Counted from the stretch's first letter, positions 45,363 through 56,639 are shown. The stretch: 64,000 nt of DNA from Colwellia sp. (GCF_013214175.1 NZ_JABSPA010000003.1:597518-661517); one strand, 5' to 3'. The notes: generated from the sequence alone by a model not told the origin. A program made the numbers and translations.

Positions 45363-46514
45363 TTAAATTTCTAGAAAGGCTTTAATGGCTTGCTCTTGCT
45401 CCATGGCATCAGCGAAGCCTAGCCTTATCAATTCACTACAAAAATTCTTCTCAAAGAGTAAATAACTGAGAATACTCGACTCTGAGTCATTAGCTATGCC
45501 AACTCCGCGTAAAAGTATACGGATAGATAAGGGCAAATCGTAGTAATACTGGGCTGCAATAGCATTAAAATCATGACTTGGGTTTATGACAAAACTATCG
45601 ATATGCTGTAAACCTTCGTTTGCCTTTCTATTTTTGGCTGATATTAACTTGAGAGTGGAGTTAATACGGGCCATGCGTTCGAGATCGCTATGCATGGTAT
45701 CAGCAAATATTGAGTCCAGTAAATGACCAGCAATTGTTGCCGAGCTGGGTGGATGGGGATTGTTTTCTCTTGGGTGTAATGGCTCTTTGGGTTGATCTAC
45801 ACCAATGACAAATATTTTCTTTGCGCCTAAATGAATTGCTGGGCTTAAAGGCGATAGTTGATGCACTGAGCCATCACCAAAATGCTGATTCTTAATTTTT
45901 ACTGAGGGAAACACCATAGGGATAGCGGCTGAAGCCATTAAGTGTTCAGTGTTTAGTTGGCATAATTCGCCGCGCCTTTTAACGCGTGACCAAGGTGGTG
46001 CCAGCCCATCAGATTGATAAAAGCTAATGGAGTCACCGTTACTATAACTTGATGCGGTAATGGATACTGCGGATAAATAACCTCGGGCAATATTATTATC
46101 TATACGGTTAAAATCGAGTATCTGGTCAAGCAATTCTCTTAGTGGTGCATTATTGAGTAAACAGTGCGGTTTTTTATTGGCATAATCCGCTTGAAAACTC
46201 GATAACATACCTTGGCTTATGTGACTAAAAACCCTAACAGGGTCACTATAATAGATACTTGATATATTGAAGTTTTTCCAAGCCCACTCTAGTTTCTTTA
46301 CCCCTAAGTGAAAGCAGGAAGCATAACAGGCGAGTGAGGTGGTATTAATAGCACCAGCTGAGGTGCCAGAAAGGATAGGAAAGGGAATGCCGTGGTTTCT
46401 TGGGATGAACTTTGCTATGGCGGATAATACCCCAACTTGATAAGCAGCACGGGCACCACCACCGGTTAACACCAGCGCGTTCTTACTATTAAGGTAATTT
46501 CTTTTTAGTGTCAT
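45363..46514 (-). CDS. Patatin-like phospholipase
   Basis: A 383-residue serine lipase of the patatin family. Oxyanion loop GGGARAAYQVGVLSAI (about 18-33), nucleophile elbow GTSAGAINT (serine near 51) and catalytic aspartate in FGDGSVHQLSPLSPAI. No signal peptide, so a cytosolic or membrane-peripheral lipid acyl hydrolase of the RssA-like kind rather than a secreted toxin. Convergent with the antiporter gene. Confidence 0.9.
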   Translation of the reverse strand: MTLKRNYLNSKNALVLTGGGARAAYQVGVLSAIAKFIPRNHGIPFPILSGTSAGAINTTSLACYASCFHLGVKKLEWAWKNFNISSIYYSDPVRVFSHISQGMLSSFQADYANKKPHCLLNNAPLRELLDQILDFNRIDNNIARGYLSAVSITASSYSNGDSISFYQSDGLAPPWSRVKRRGELCQLNTEHLMASAAIPMVFPSVKIKNQHFGDGSVHQLSPLSPAIHLGAKKIFVIGVDQPKEPLHPRENNPHPPSSATIAGHLLDSIFADTMHSDLERMARINSTLKLISAKNRKANEGLQHIDSFVINPSHDFNAIAAQYYYDLPLSIRILLRGVGIANDSESSILSYLLFEKNFCSELIRLGFADAMEQEQAIKAFLEI

Positions 46515-46660
46515 AGAGAATCAGTTATTTTTGTTATAATTTTTAACTACTTGCACAACAGTTATTGCTTAAGCAACTTGCTATTAAGTGTAAGTGCTTT
46601 TTATTTACTTCGCTAGGGAATATCAACAATATTATAGAAGGGCTGACTTTATCTTAGAGC

Positions 46661-46690
46661 AAAAAAAAGCCAGCTAAGCTGGCTTTTTAA
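46661..46690. terminator. Terminator downstream of the DUF3718 gene
   Basis: Nearly perfect palindrome AAAAAGCCAGCT-A-AGCTGGCTTTTT with A- and T-runs, 84 bp after the DUF3718 stop on the minus strand. Confidence 0.9.
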
Positions 46691-46773
46691 ATGACATAGA
46701 ATTATTAAATAGTATTGCTTTTACTCATCCGTTTTTATTGCTAAAAGGTATTAACGTCTACTTTAAAATAATT

Positions 46774-47133
46774 TTAACTGCTAACGCGAGCGTTGGCAGC
46801 GTCTATCAATGGTTGCGATCCAGTTTGAAGGAATGTTAGGTTAGCCGAAACAACTTTCTTTGGTAATTTTGAAATCATCAAAGAGCCTGTTTTTACTGAT
46901 CCTGAAGTCGATGCAAACTCTAATAAGTTTTTACCATTACACTGAATACCGTCGAAGATACGACGAATCTTTAATTTATTCGTCTTTAAAAATGAACGCA
47001 TGCGTTTCTTGTCATCGGATGCTACGTACTGACATAAACTTGTCGCAATGTCAGCAGCTTGTGCCGTTGGTGTTGTTACAGCAGACGCTAATATTAAAAC
47101 AGTGATGGTTGAAGCTATTAATAATTTTTTCAT
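46774..47133 (-). CDS. Small exported DUF3718 protein
   Basis: A 119-residue precursor with a clear signal peptide (MKKLLIASTITVLILASAV, cleavage likely after AQA near residue 26). The mature part (SLCQYVASDDKKRMRSFLK, RIFDGIQCNGKNLLEFAS) has two cysteines that could form a disulfide in the periplasm. It matches DUF3718, small exported proteins of unknown function in Alteromonadales, as I recall the family. Behind a c-di-GMP-type riboswitch, so perhaps tied to surface or biofilm lifestyle. Confidence 0.82.
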   Translation of the reverse strand: MKKLLIASTITVLILASAVTTPTAQAADIATSLCQYVASDDKKRMRSFLKTNKLKIRRIFDGIQCNGKNLLEFASTSGSVKTGSLMISKLPKKVVSANLTFLQTGSQPLIDAANARVSS

Positions 47134-47159
47134 TTTATAAACCTTAATTAATTGAGTTA

Positions 47160-47292
47160 ATAAAAGAAAAAACCACGGGATGTACCTGTTAACGAGGTGA
47201 CTCCGCTGTCATAGATTAACTTGCTATAAAGCAAATATGTCCTTAGACCGGTGGTTTTGCGTAACACGTTTTCGCGTGTTTTGCCTTTTCTT
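47160..47292 (-). promoter_or_regulatory. Cyclic di-GMP-I (GEMM-I) riboswitch upstream of the DUF3718 gene
   Basis: Read on the minus strand, the leader matches the GEMM-I aptamer landmark by landmark: AAAGGCAAAACA; a P2 hairpin ACACGC-GAAA-ACGTGT with GAAA tetraloop; ACGCAAA; CCGGTCTAAGG; then CTATGACAGCGGAGTCACC closing P3, like TAGGTAGCGGGGTTACC of the Vibrio Vc2 aptamer. CTAAGG/TATG looks like a tetraloop receptor. After the aptamer, GTGGTTTTTTCTTTT (47176-47162) can pair with AAAACCAC of the aptamer (47258-47251), giving a U-rich terminator-like alternative. The gene start follows at 47133. Confidence 0.85.
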
Positions 47293-47410
47293 TGTCAAAA
47301 TTAATTATCACGTAATTGTAACCAAAGTGCAAGTTAAATGGGCCGAGTGGCTAGATTTTAGCGACTATTACTGCTAAGTAGTTAAGGTTTTATGCTATGT
47401 ACGGTAGGTA

Positions 47411-47446
47411 ATAAAAAAGGCAACAGGTTGATAAATATTGCCTTTA
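47411..47446 (-). terminator. Terminator after scoB (liu operon end)
   Basis: Stem AAAGGCAA/TTGCCTTT (47416-47423 with 47438-47445), followed on the minus strand by six T. It ends the liu operon about 80 bp after scoB. The rest of 47293-47525 holds an unassigned promoter for the riboswitch transcript. Confidence 0.8.
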
Positions 47447-47525
47447 TAAGTTTAACTGAAAATCAACTTCATACTTCTAATCGTACAAAGTGGACATTAT
47501 TATTTGGTTACAAAATTGTACTGAA

Positions 47526-48182
47526 TTATAATTTCATTTCTGCTATTTCACCGCTAACAACAAGTTCACCATCTGTTAACTTAATTATTTCTTCTACTGA
47601 TACACCCGGGGCTCGTTCAAGCAAATGAAATTTACCATCCCTAATTTCAATAAAGGCTAAATCAGTTAATACTTTTTTAATACAGCCTTTACCGGTTAGC
47701 GGCAGAGTGCAGTTACTCAGTAACTTTGATACGCCGTGTTTAGAAGCGTGGGTCATAGTGACAATAATATTATCTGCACCCGCAACTAAGTCCATGGCTC
47801 CGCCCATGCCTTTGATTAATTTGCCTGGGATCATATAGGAAGCGATATTGCCATTAACATCTACCTCAAAAGCGCCTAGTACGGTTAAATCGACATGACC
47901 GCCACGTATCATGGCAAAAGATTCTGCAGAGTCAAAAATAGAAGCACCGGCGGCCATAGTTACGGTTTGTTTGCCGGCATTGATTAAGTCGGCATCAATT
48001 TCATCTTCCGTTGGAAATTGTCCCATGCCAAGTAAGCCGTTTTCTGATTGCAACATCACTTCAATATCATCTGGGATAAAGTTTGCTACTAAGGTCGGAA
48101 TACCTATTCCTAGGTTGACGTAATAACCATCTTTTAGCTCTTGGGCAACACGCTGGGCGATTTGTTCTCTTGATAAAGCCAT
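47526..48182 (-). CDS. scoB: Succinyl-CoA:3-oxoacid CoA-transferase subunit B
   Basis: Beta subunit (218 residues) of the enzyme that moves CoA from succinyl-CoA to acetoacetate, letting the end product of leucine breakdown enter central metabolism. Catalytic glutamate lies in QSENGLLGMG. Starts MALSREQIAQRVAQEL; ends KLTDGELVVSGEIAEM. It starts two bases after the scoA stop. Last gene of the operon. Confidence 0.95.
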   Translation of the reverse strand: MALSREQIAQRVAQELKDGYYVNLGIGIPTLVANFIPDDIEVMLQSENGLLGMGQFPTEDEIDADLINAGKQTVTMAAGASIFDSAESFAMIRGGHVDLTVLGAFEVDVNGNIASYMIPGKLIKGMGGAMDLVAGADNIIVTMTHASKHGVSKLLSNCTLPLTGKGCIKKVLTDLAFIEIRDGKFHLLERAPGVSVEEIIKLTDGELVVSGEIAEMKL

Positions 48183-48184
48183 GG

Positions 48185-48910
48185 TTATGCTCCTTTTGCT
48201 ATAAGCGGATCTGCTGGGCGTGTGGTACGTTGTTCAATACGTTTTTCGAAAGACCCCTGAATTACCCGATTAACATAGATGCCCGGTGTATGAATTTGAT
48301 CAGGGTCTAATTCACCCACTTCAACAATTTCTTCTACTTCTACAACGGTGATTTTACCGGCTGTCGCGGCTAAAGGGTTAAAGTTACGTGCTGTTTTCCT
48401 AAAAACTAAGTTACCGTATCTATCGGCTTTCCACGCTTTGACAATGGCAAAGTCACCAACAATCGCTTCTTCTAAAATATAATCGCGGCCATTAAAACTA
48501 CGTACTTCTTTGCCTTCTGCTACAGGTGTACCAACACCGGTCGCGGTAAAAAATGCAGGAATACCAGCGCCGCCAGCACGCATCTTTTCTGCGAGTGTAC
48601 CTTGTGGGGTTAATTCTACCTCTAACTCGCCCGCCATCATTTGACGTTCAAATTCGGCATTTTCACCGACATATGAGGCAATTATTTTTTTAATTTGACG
48701 ATTTGGTAACAACACACCTAAGCCAAAATCATCAACACCACAGTTATTTGAAACTAACGTTAGCCCCTTAGTGCCTTTGCGCTTTATCTCGCTAATTAAA
48801 TTCTCGGCAATACCACATAAACCAAAGCCACCGGCAATTACCGTCATGTTATCGGTAAGTCCTGCCATGGCTTCTGCATAGCTTGCTACTACTTTGTCAA
48901 ATCCTGCCAT
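48185..48910 (-). CDS. scoA: Succinyl-CoA:3-oxoacid CoA-transferase subunit A
   Basis: Alpha subunit, 241 residues, with the CoA-binding loop [17 protein letters not shown] and [17 protein letters not shown]. Follows liuE by 65 bp. The pairing with HMG-CoA lyase makes sense because that enzyme yields acetoacetate. An AtoD/AtoA (acetate-CoA) assignment is the alternative; the subunit sizes and context favour Sco. Confidence 0.94.
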   Translation of the reverse strand: MAGFDKVVASYAEAMAGLTDNMTVIAGGFGLCGIAENLISEIKRKGTKGLTLVSNNCGVDDFGLGVLLPNRQIKKIIASYVGENAEFERQMMAGELEVELTPQGTLAEKMRAGGAGIPAFFTATGVGTPVAEGKEVRSFNGRDYILEEAIVGDFAIVKAWKADRYGNLVFRKTARNFNPLAATAGKITVVEVEEIVEVGELDPDQIHTPGIYVNRVIQGSFEKRIEQRTTRPADPLIAKGA

Positions 48911-48975
48911 TTCTATCTCCTGCTATATAATTTGTGTCGTTTTTCGTTTATCACTGTTTATTTATTGATAATTGA

Positions 48976-49935
48976 TTATGATTGCTGCTGTGCAAGGTAA
49001 GCGCTTGATACCTTAGAAATTGGTGGTTTTCGTAACTTATTACTGATAAACCAACCGGCTTGTAGCAACTTATCGAAATCTATACCCGTTGATATGCCCA
49101 GACCGTTAAGTAAATAAACTACATCTTCTGTGGCTACGTTACCTGAGGCACCTTTAGCATAAGGACAGCCGCCTAAACCTGCAATAGCACTATCGATAAC
49201 TGAAATCCCTAGGCCTAATGCGGCGTAAATATTAGTTAACGCTTGGCCATAGGTATCATGAAAGTGAACCGCTAGCTGAGCTGTGGGAACACGGGCACTT
49301 ACGGCCTGTAACATCTTAGTTACGCTGGCCGGTGTACCGACACCTATGGTGTCGCCAAGGGATATTTCATAACAGCCCATAGCCAGTAATTTTTCTGCCA
49401 CCAGGGCTACTTGCTCAGGGGCAATATCACCTTCATAAGGGCAGCCAACAACACAAGAAACATAGCCACGGACTTTGATATTACGCTTTTTAGCATCAGC
49501 AATTATAGGGGCAAAGCGCTCAATGCTTTCTGCTATCGAGCAATTAATATTCTTTTGACTAAAGCTTTCTGAGGCGGCAGCAAAAATGGCAACTTCATCG
49601 GCATTAACGGCAATCGCCGCTTCATAGCCCCTCATGTTTGGCGTTAAAGCTGCATAAGTGACTTTTTCATTGCGCTTTATTGTGGTAAATACTTCCGCAG
49701 AGGTTGCCATTTGTGGCACCCATTTAGGTGAAACAAAACTGCCACTTTCTATATAACTAACACCAGCATCCGCTAATTGTTCAATGAGTGCCACTTTATC
49801 GGCAGCACTAATAGCCTTGCCATTAATGAGAGCTTCATTTTGTAAACCATCTCGGGGACCAACTTCAACAATCCTAACTTGCTTAGGTAATTGCTTAGGT
49901 AATTTTTGTGGTAATTGACTGTTTTGATTACTCAT
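48976..49935 (-). CDS. liuE: Hydroxymethylglutaryl-CoA lyase
   Basis: Splits HMG-CoA to acetyl-CoA and acetoacetate, last step of leucine degradation. The 319-residue TIM-barrel protein has [15 protein letters not shown] and the signature with the catalytic cysteine, [18 protein letters not shown]. The N-terminus has a short duplicated tract (KLPKQLPKQ). Starts two bases after the liuD stop, so it is translationally coupled. Confidence 0.96.
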   Translation of the reverse strand: MSNQNSQLPQKLPKQLPKQVRIVEVGPRDGLQNEALINGKAISAADKVALIEQLADAGVSYIESGSFVSPKWVPQMATSAEVFTTIKRNEKVTYAALTPNMRGYEAAIAVNADEVAIFAAASESFSQKNINCSIAESIERFAPIIADAKKRNIKVRGYVSCVVGCPYEGDIAPEQVALVAEKLLAMGCYEISLGDTIGVGTPASVTKMLQAVSARVPTAQLAVHFHDTYGQALTNIYAALGLGISVIDSAIAGLGGCPYAKGASGNVATEDVVYLLNGLGISTGIDFDKLLQAGWFISNKLRKPPISKVSSAYLAQQQS

Positions 49936-49937
49936 TG

Positions 49938-51998
49938 CTAAGCCTCTTCACTTTTGCTGGTAGCTTGTGTTGAAAAATCGAGTAATTCAGCACCACCATT
50001 AACCATATCACCGGCACTGAAAAACACTTCATTTACAATACCGTCACTTGGCGCTTTAATGGTGTGCTCCATTTTCATTGCTTCCATAATAACCAATGGC
50101 TGATCTTTGCTAACGTGCTCACCTGGCGTTACCAGTACACTTACCATAGTGCCATTCATAGGTGCAGTTAAACCGCCATGATTATCATCATCTTGATTTT
50201 CGCCATGATCAGGCAGGATTTGGCTAAAGCTAAATACGCCATGCTCTTGATAAAGACTGATGCTGTTCTCGTGATGAGCAACAATACTTTGGCTACGATG
50301 ACCATCGATAGTTACCGTTATATTCTCACCTTCAATTTCGCCCTGGCAATCAACCGTATGGCTGGTCGTCCCGGCACCGCTAATCGTTATTTGGTAATAA
50401 ATAGCGCTGGCTTGACGCTTTTGTTCAATGGTAATTGCATAGTCAATGTCATTATAAGCAAGGGTTAATGAGTGATTATGTGGTTCATTTAAACGCCAAG
50501 CATTTGTCATATGCCAAGGTGAGTGGCGGTCATTACTCAATGCTGCTTGTTCTTTGTTTTTATTTGTTAGCGCAAGCACAAGGTATAAGGCGGCAGTAGG
50601 TAATTGCTTCGTTAATAACTCATCATGTTGCTTTTCATCGGCTTGATGAAAAATAGCCTGGTGATTTTTTTCAATAAAGCCTGTGTCTATATCGGCATTT
50701 TTAAAAGCATCGGTGGTGGCCAAATTATATAAAAATTCAATGTTTGTGGTAACACCATCAATACGATATTCACGTAAGGCTTTGGCTAAACGTTGTAAGG
50801 CTTTTTCTCTATTTTCATCCCAAACGATGAGTTTTGCTATCATGGGATCATAAAAGACACTGACTTCATCACCTTGACGAACACCGGTATCGATACGCAC
50901 ATGTTTACTTTCTAGTGGCGTTTTTAATAAGTTTAATTGGCCAGTAGCAGGTAAAAAATCATTGCTTGGGTCTTCTGCATAAATTCTTGCTTCAAAGGCA
51001 TGACCGTTTATGGTCAATTCTTCTTGTGTCTTAGGCAGTTTTTCACCAGCGGCAACACGTAATTGCCACTCAACTAAGTCTTGTCCGGAAATCATTTCAG
51101 TGACTGGGTGTTCCACTTGTAAGCGGGTATTCATTTCCATAAAGTAAAATGAACCATCAACATCAAGTAAAAACTCAACCGTGCCCGCGCCTTGATAACC
51201 AATGGCTTGCGCTGACTTTATCGCCGTTTCACCCATTTTACTGCGAAGAAACTCACTCATACTAAATGCTGGTGCTTCTTCGATGACTTTTTGGTGACGG
51301 CGTTGTACTGAGCAATCACGCTCAAATAAATACACAGCATTTTGGTGGTTGTCGCAAAACACTTGAATTTCAACATGACGAGGCTGGGTTAAATATTTCT
51401 CAACCAACATGGTATCGTCACCAAAAGAAGACATTGCTTCACGTTTGGCGGCAGCAAAACCTTCGGAAAATTCTGCTTCATTCCATACTTGGCGCATACC
51501 TTTACCACCACCGCCTGCTGTGGCTTTAAGTAGTACCGGATAACCCATGTCATCGGCAGCTTGTTTTAATGTTTGCTCATTTTGATCATCACCATGGTAG
51601 CCAGGTACTAAAGGTACGTTTGCTTCTGCCATAATGTTTTTGGCCGCAGACTTTGAGCCCATAGCCTCAATAGCTTCTACCGGTGGGCCGATAAAAGTAA
51701 TGTTTTCTTGCTGACATGCTCGACAAAAAGCCGCGTTTTCTGATAAAAAACCATAGCCAGGGTGAATAGCTTGCGCGCCAGTTTTCTTGGCTGCTGCAAT
51801 GACCTTTTCTATCACAAGGTAACTTTCACGAGAAGGTGAAGCACCAAGATAAACTGCTTCGTCCGCCATATGTACGTGTAAGGCATCTTTATCGGCATCA
51901 GAATAAACGGCGACCGTTAATATGCCCATTTTTTTGGCTGTTTTTATTATGCGGCAAGCAATTTCACCACGGTTAGCAATTAATATTTTACTAAACAT
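49938..51998 (-). CDS. liuD: Methylcrotonyl-CoA carboxylase biotin-containing alpha subunit
   Basis: Carboxylates methylcrotonyl-CoA together with LiuB. The 686-residue chain has biotin carboxylase (ATP-grasp: [47 protein letters not shown] [14 protein letters not shown]), the BT linker region, and a C-terminal biotin domain with the EAMKMEH site. Its position between liuC and liuE supports methylcrotonyl- over propionyl- or acetyl-CoA specificity. Confidence 0.96.
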   Translation of the reverse strand: MFSKILIANRGEIACRIIKTAKKMGILTVAVYSDADKDALHVHMADEAVYLGASPSRESYLVIEKVIAAAKKTGAQAIHPGYGFLSENAAFCRACQQENITFIGPPVEAIEAMGSKSAAKNIMAEANVPLVPGYHGDDQNEQTLKQAADDMGYPVLLKATAGGGGKGMRQVWNEAEFSEGFAAAKREAMSSFGDDTMLVEKYLTQPRHVEIQVFCDNHQNAVYLFERDCSVQRRHQKVIEEAPAFSMSEFLRSKMGETAIKSAQAIGYQGAGTVEFLLDVDGSFYFMEMNTRLQVEHPVTEMISGQDLVEWQLRVAAGEKLPKTQEELTINGHAFEARIYAEDPSNDFLPATGQLNLLKTPLESKHVRIDTGVRQGDEVSVFYDPMIAKLIVWDENREKALQRLAKALREYRIDGVTTNIEFLYNLATTDAFKNADIDTGFIEKNHQAIFHQADEKQHDELLTKQLPTAALYLVLALTNKNKEQAALSNDRHSPWHMTNAWRLNEPHNHSLTLAYNDIDYAITIEQKRQASAIYYQITISGAGTTSHTVDCQGEIEGENITVTIDGHRSQSIVAHHENSISLYQEHGVFSFSQILPDHGENQDDDNHGGLTAPMNGTMVSVLVTPGEHVSKDQPLVIMEAMKMEHTIKAPSDGIVNEVFFSAGDMVNGGAELLDFSTQATSKSEEA

Positions 51999-52002
51999 TT
52001 GT

Positions 52003-52902
52003 TTATCCTTCGCTGTCGTTACATTGGCTGCTAGCTACGTGGTTGCTAGTTAGGTGATTGCCTGTAGAGGCACTTTGTTGCCAAGCAGGGCTACGCTTTT
52101 CAAAAAAAGCACTCAGGCCTTCTTGGCCTTCATTTGATACTCGAATACTGGCAATACGTGCACTGGTATCACTGAGTAGCGGTTCATCAATTTTCTGATA
52201 AGCAACATCAAAAGCAAGCTGTTTAGCTTGTCTCATCGCCGCAGGACTATTACTAAGTAGGGTAGCTATCATTTTATCTACCGCAGGCGTTAATTCGTCG
52301 GCGTCGACAACTTCATCAACTAAACCAATTTGCATGGCTTTATCGGCAAAAAACCGCTCAGCAGTTTGAAAATATCGTCGGGAGGCTTTTAAGCCAATGG
52401 CATTAACTACATAAGGACTAATGGTTGCAGGGATAAGCCCTAATTTAACTTCGCTCAGACAAAAGCTGGCTTTATTGCTGGCGATAACTATGTCACAACA
52501 GCTTGCTAGACCAACGGCGCCACCAAAGGCAGCCCCTTGGATTTTAGCTATGGTCGCTTGTGGCAGAAAATTCAAGACCTTGAGCATCTCTGCTAATTTA
52601 TGAGCGTCTTTTAGGTTATCTTCATAAGAATAACCGGCCATGCGCTTCATCCAGCCTAAATCGGCGCCAGCACTAAAGCTTTTACCGTTAGCGGCAAGCA
52701 CCATCACTTTAATATCGTCACGCTTAGCAATATCATTAAAAATATCGGTTAAGGTTTTTATAATAGTGTCATCAAAAGCATTATGTTTTTCAGCATTATT
52801 AAAAGTAACGGTAGCTACGCCATTGTCGCTTATTGTATAAAGCACCTTGCTTGAGTGACTTAAATTGTTTGACTTAGTTGAGTCAGATTTGTCAATCGAC
52901 AT
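52003..52902 (-). CDS. liuC: Methylglutaconyl-CoA hydratase
   Basis: Crotonase-family enzyme hydrating 3-methylglutaconyl-CoA to HMG-CoA. The 299 residues include the oxyanion motifs SFSAGADLGWMKRM and IQGAAFGGAVGLASCCDI. Both termini carry extra low-complexity residues beyond the usual 265 (N-terminal SIDKSDSTKSNNLSHSS; C-terminal STGNHLTSNH). Position between liuB and liuD determines the substrate assignment. Confidence 0.93.
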   Translation of the reverse strand: MSIDKSDSTKSNNLSHSSKVLYTISDNGVATVTFNNAEKHNAFDDTIIKTLTDIFNDIAKRDDIKVMVLAANGKSFSAGADLGWMKRMAGYSYEDNLKDAHKLAEMLKVLNFLPQATIAKIQGAAFGGAVGLASCCDIVIASNKASFCLSEVKLGLIPATISPYVVNAIGLKASRRYFQTAERFFADKAMQIGLVDEVVDADELTPAVDKMIATLLSNSPAAMRQAKQLAFDVAYQKIDEPLLSDTSARIASIRVSNEGQEGLSAFFEKRSPAWQQSASTGNHLTSNHVASSQCNDSEG

Positions 52903-52964
52903 ATTTTTTCCTTTAGCTATTTCCTATGTATTATTTACCCTTATTCACTACAGGTGAGGGCAGG

Positions 52965-54581
52965 CTACATTCTGAAAATACCAAACTTGGTGTCTTCAAT
53001 GGTTTTATTGAGTGACGCTGATATGGCTAGACCTAAAACTTGGCGAGTATCAGCGGGATCGATAATACCGTCATCCCATAAACGTGCCGAAGCATAATAA
53101 GGGTGACCTTGGTATTCGTAGTCTTCAATAATAGGTTGTTTGAATGCTTGCTCTTCTGCTTCGCTCCAGCTTTCACCTAGCTTGGCTTTTTTATCACGAG
53201 TAACTTGCGCCATTACGCCAGCAGCTTGCTCGCCGCCCATTACCGATATTCTCGCATTTGGCCACATAAATAAGAAACGTGGATCATAAGCTCGGCCACA
53301 CATGCCATAATTGCCGGCGCCAAAGCTGCCGCCAATTAAGATAGTAAACTTAGGTACTTGTGCGGTGGCAACTGCAGTTACCATTTTAGCGCCATGTTTG
53401 GCAATGCCGCCAGCCTCATACTGTTTACCGACCATAAAGCCGGTAATGTTTTGTAAAAATACCAGTGGAATTTTACGTTGGGCGCACAGTTGAATAAAAT
53501 GTGCTCCTTTTTCCGCAGACTCACCAAATAACACGCCATTGTTCGCGACGATACCTACTGGGTAGCCAAAGATATTGGCAAAACCACAGACTAAGGTATT
53601 ACCATAAAGCGCTTTAAACTCATCAAAATTACTACCATCAACGATACGGGCAATAACTTCGCGTACGTCATATGGCTGACGAGTATCTTTAGGAATGATG
53701 CCGTAGATTTCATCGGCTTGGTAAGCCGGCTCTACTACTTTATCTAAAGATTGAATATTCAGGTTTACCGGTTTCACTCGGTTTAAGTTCTTAACCGCAG
53801 CGCGAGCAATATCAAGGGCATGATGGTCGTTTTGTGCGTAATGATCTGTTACCCCAGAGGTACGACAATGAACATCAGCACCACCTAACTCCTCAGCGCT
53901 AACTACTTCACCCGTTGCCGCTTTAACTAAAGGCGGTCCAGCTAAAAAGATAGTGCCTTGCTCTTTAACAATAATTGATTCATCAGCCATGGCTGGCACA
54001 TAAGCACCACCTGCGGTACAAGAGCCCATAACCACAGCTATTTGTGGAATATTGTTAGCTGACATATTGGCTTGATTGAAGAAAATACGGCCAAAATGTT
54101 CTTTATCAGGGAAAACATCGTCTTGGTTGGGTAAATTTGCGCCGCCTGAGTCAACTAGGTAGATACAAGGTAAGTTATTTTCTTGAGCGATTGCCTGTGC
54201 TCTAAGGTGTTTTTTGACTGTGAGTGGATAGTAAGTGCCACCTTTAACGGTCGCATCATTGGCAACAATGACACACTCTTGTCCTGATACTCGACCGATA
54301 CCGGTGATTATGCCAGCACAAGGTACATAGTCATCATAGACTTTATAAGCGGCGAGTTGTGATAATTCCAGAAAAGCCGAGCCTGGATCGAGTAATGCGT
54401 TAACTCGGTCACGTGGCAATAATTTACCGCGGTCTAAATGGCGCTTGCGACTTCGTTCACCGCCACCCAATTTTACTTCACTGAGTTTGTCGCGCAAATC
54501 ATCAATTTGACTTTGCATATGGGCAGCATTGTCGACGAAGTCTTGGCTGCGGGTGTTTATCTTACTTACTAGTTTTGCCAC
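52965..54581 (-). CDS. liuB: Methylcrotonyl-CoA carboxylase carboxyltransferase beta subunit
   Basis: Carboxyltransferase half of methylcrotonyl-CoA carboxylase, 538 residues (family about 535). Crotonase-like halves are visible: [53 protein letters not shown] and [21 protein letters not shown]. Upstream lies a 314-bp gap to liuA. Confidence 0.96.
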   Translation of the reverse strand: MAKLVSKINTRSQDFVDNAAHMQSQIDDLRDKLSEVKLGGGERSRKRHLDRGKLLPRDRVNALLDPGSAFLELSQLAAYKVYDDYVPCAGIITGIGRVSGQECVIVANDATVKGGTYYPLTVKKHLRAQAIAQENNLPCIYLVDSGGANLPNQDDVFPDKEHFGRIFFNQANMSANNIPQIAVVMGSCTAGGAYVPAMADESIIVKEQGTIFLAGPPLVKAATGEVVSAEELGGADVHCRTSGVTDHYAQNDHHALDIARAAVKNLNRVKPVNLNIQSLDKVVEPAYQADEIYGIIPKDTRQPYDVREVIARIVDGSNFDEFKALYGNTLVCGFANIFGYPVGIVANNGVLFGESAEKGAHFIQLCAQRKIPLVFLQNITGFMVGKQYEAGGIAKHGAKMVTAVATAQVPKFTILIGGSFGAGNYGMCGRAYDPRFLFMWPNARISVMGGEQAAGVMAQVTRDKKAKLGESWSEAEEQAFKQPIIEDYEYQGHPYYASARLWDDGIIDPADTRQVLGLAISASLNKTIEDTKFGIFRM

Positions 54582-54895
54582 GGGAAAACCTTATAAATTA
54601 GTTAGTAACAGTTTACTTTTTTGCGATTGAGTACTAATACTGCGTTGAAAAATGCTCATTGCACACGTCAACTGCGCTTTTTTGCCTGGTATTAGCACTC
54701 ACTTGCTGCAAACTAAACTATTACTGGTTCAATTCTAACTCTGTGTTTAGCGTTTAATATATTTCTTTAAATAATAGCTATAGTGATTCAGCTTTAAGTT
54801 AAATGGTGCAATAAAAGGGAAAGAGCACGGAGTTGACGTGAGTCAATGAGTACTGTTGACGACTTTATTGCACCATCTAACGACAAGTTGGCTCG
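54582..54895 (-). other. Long intra-operon spacer between liuA and liuB, with stem-loop
   Basis: A 314-bp gap without an ORF. Right after the liuA stop lies a 14-bp inverted repeat (54803-54817 with 54863-54876; ATGGTGCAATAAA/TTTATTGCACCAT) with a 45-base loop and no T-run. The rest is AT-rich and includes a segment around 54650-54700 (GCGTTGAAAAATGCTCATTG and GTCAACTGCGCTTTTTTGCC) reminiscent of dispersed repeats. An internal promoter for liuB is possible. Confidence 0.55.
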
Positions 54896-56065
54896 CTATT
54901 TAGATTCGTTAAACAATTCACGACCTATTAGCATACGACGGATCTCTGAAGTACCGGCGCCAATTTCATATAATTTAGCATCACGTAATAAACGGCCAGC
55001 AGGAAATTCATTGATATAACCATTGCCACCAAGTAATTGAATGGTATCAAGAGCCATTTTTGTCGCTAGCTCTGCCGCAAATAAAATAACGGCTGCTGAA
55101 TCTTTACGGGTGGTTTCACCACGATCACAAGCTTGAGCAACCATATAAGCGTATGACTTAGCTGCATTCATCTGGGTATACATGTCAGCAATTTTACCTT
55201 GTACTAATTGGAACTCACCAATAGATTGGCCAAACTGCTTTCTGTCATGAATATAAGGTACAACTAAATCCATACAGGCATCCATTATGCCTAAAGAGCC
55301 ACCAGATAAAACCACGCGCTCATAGTCTAAACCTGACATCAGTACACGTACGCCTTTGCCTTCACCGCCTAATATATTTTCCGCAGGTACTTCACAATCT
55401 TGAAAAACTAGCTCACAGGTATTAGAGCCACGCATACCTAATTTGTCTAATTTTTGATGGCGAGAAAATCCAGGGTAATCACGCTCAACGATAAATGCCG
55501 TAATACCTTTTGAGCCAGCACTGGTATCTGTTTTGGCATAAATCACATAAACATCAGCTTCTGGACCGTTAGTAATCCACATTTTATTGCCGTTAAGAAT
55601 GTACTTATCACCTTTTTTGTCGGCGCGAAGTTTCATACTTACTACATCAGAGCCAGCATTTGGCTCACTCATCGCAAGAGCACCAACATGTTCACCGGTA
55701 CAAAGCTTTGGTAGGTACTTTAATTTTTGCTCATGAGAGCCATTTTTACGTAATTGGTTTAGGCATAAGTTCGACATAGCGCCGTAACTTAAACCGACAG
55801 AGGCAGAAGCTCTGCTGATCTCTTGCATAACAATAATATGTTCTAAATAGCCTAGACCTGAGCCACCATATTGCTCCTCGACTGTCATGCCTAATAAGCC
55901 CATATCACCAAACTTACGCCATAAATCTTTAGGGAATTCATTATCAATATCGATTTGTGCTGCGCGTGGCGCGATTTCATCACGGGCAAAAGCATTGACC
56001 TGATCACGAATCATGTCGACGGTTTCGCCTAAATTAAAGTTAAGTGAAGTGTATTGTGAAATCAT
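54896..56065 (-). CDS. liuA: Isovaleryl-CoA dehydrogenase
   Basis: FAD enzyme oxidising isovaleryl-CoA to methylcrotonyl-CoA, electrons going to ETF. The 389-residue protein has the acyl-CoA dehydrogenase fold. A diagnostic: the catalytic glutamate is in [12 protein letters not shown], as in human isovaleryl-CoA dehydrogenase (Glu254), whereas the usual C-terminal glutamate position is glycine ([15 protein letters not shown]). [15 protein letters not shown] binds FAD. Confidence 0.96.
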   Translation of the reverse strand: MISQYTSLNFNLGETVDMIRDQVNAFARDEIAPRAAQIDIDNEFPKDLWRKFGDMGLLGMTVEEQYGGSGLGYLEHIIVMQEISRASASVGLSYGAMSNLCLNQLRKNGSHEQKLKYLPKLCTGEHVGALAMSEPNAGSDVVSMKLRADKKGDKYILNGNKMWITNGPEADVYVIYAKTDTSAGSKGITAFIVERDYPGFSRHQKLDKLGMRGSNTCELVFQDCEVPAENILGGEGKGVRVLMSGLDYERVVLSGGSLGIMDACMDLVVPYIHDRKQFGQSIGEFQLVQGKIADMYTQMNAAKSYAYMVAQACDRGETTRKDSAAVILFAAELATKMALDTIQLLGGNGYINEFPAGRLLRDAKLYEIGAGTSEIRRMLIGRELFNESK

Positions 56066-56201
56066 GATTTTTCCTTTTTGTTAAACTCACCTGCTGCTTA
56101 GCGAGGTAAAATAACGGTTGAATGGGCTTAGTTTGTTGGTGTTTGCTTATTTTATATTTTCTATAATTTATTGTGTTTTTTCATCACAGTAATGGCTAAC
56201 T

Positions 56202-56609
56202 TTAATCAAGAGAATTGAGAATGCCTTTACAGTTATCTTCTAAATCATTGAGCTCAATTAATACCGCATTAATATCTTCAAGCTGCTGCTTTAAATCACT
56301 TTTTTTATCTGTAATCAAGGTCATTATGCTATTCAACTGAGTTGCACTGGTTTTATCGACATCATAAAGTTCAAACAAACGACCTGTTTCTGCTAAAGAA
56401 AACCCTAGTCGTTTACCACGGAGAATCAACTTTAATCGTACTTTATCTCTTTGATTATAAATCCGAGTCTGACCCTTTCTGGCAGGGGATAGTAATCCTT
56501 GGTCTTCATAAAAACGTATGCTTCGGGTGGTGATATCAAACTCTTTCGATAAATCACTAATTGAATACTTTATCGAAGTCAGTTGTTGGCTCATGTAATA
56601 TTTACTCAA
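56202..56609 (-). CDS. liuR: MerR-family regulator of branched-chain amino acid catabolism, LiuR
   Basis: A 135-residue MerR-type regulator: winged helix (YSISDLSKEFDITTRSIRFYEDQGLLSPAR) followed by a dimerisation coiled coil (about 80-125). No metal-binding cysteines at the usual end; the only cysteine is in DNCKG, so it is not a metal sensor. Its place at the head of the liu genes matches LiuR in other gammaproteobacteria. A perfect palindrome 31 bases upstream of the ATG implies autoregulation. A nearby ATG (MSQQLTSI) five codons in is an alternative start. Confidence 0.9.
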   Translation of the reverse strand: MSKYYMSQQLTSIKYSISDLSKEFDITTRSIRFYEDQGLLSPARKGQTRIYNQRDKVRLKLILRGKRLGFSLAETGRLFELYDVDKTSATQLNSIMTLITDKKSDLKQQLEDINAVLIELNDLEDNCKGILNSLD

Positions 56610-56639
56610 AACTTATTTATTGATTTATCTTATATGAAG

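Noticed and set aside
47392..47628. A 78-codon plus-strand ORF
   Set aside because: It overlaps the scoB 3' end antisense and the scoB terminator, and has no recognisable protein features.
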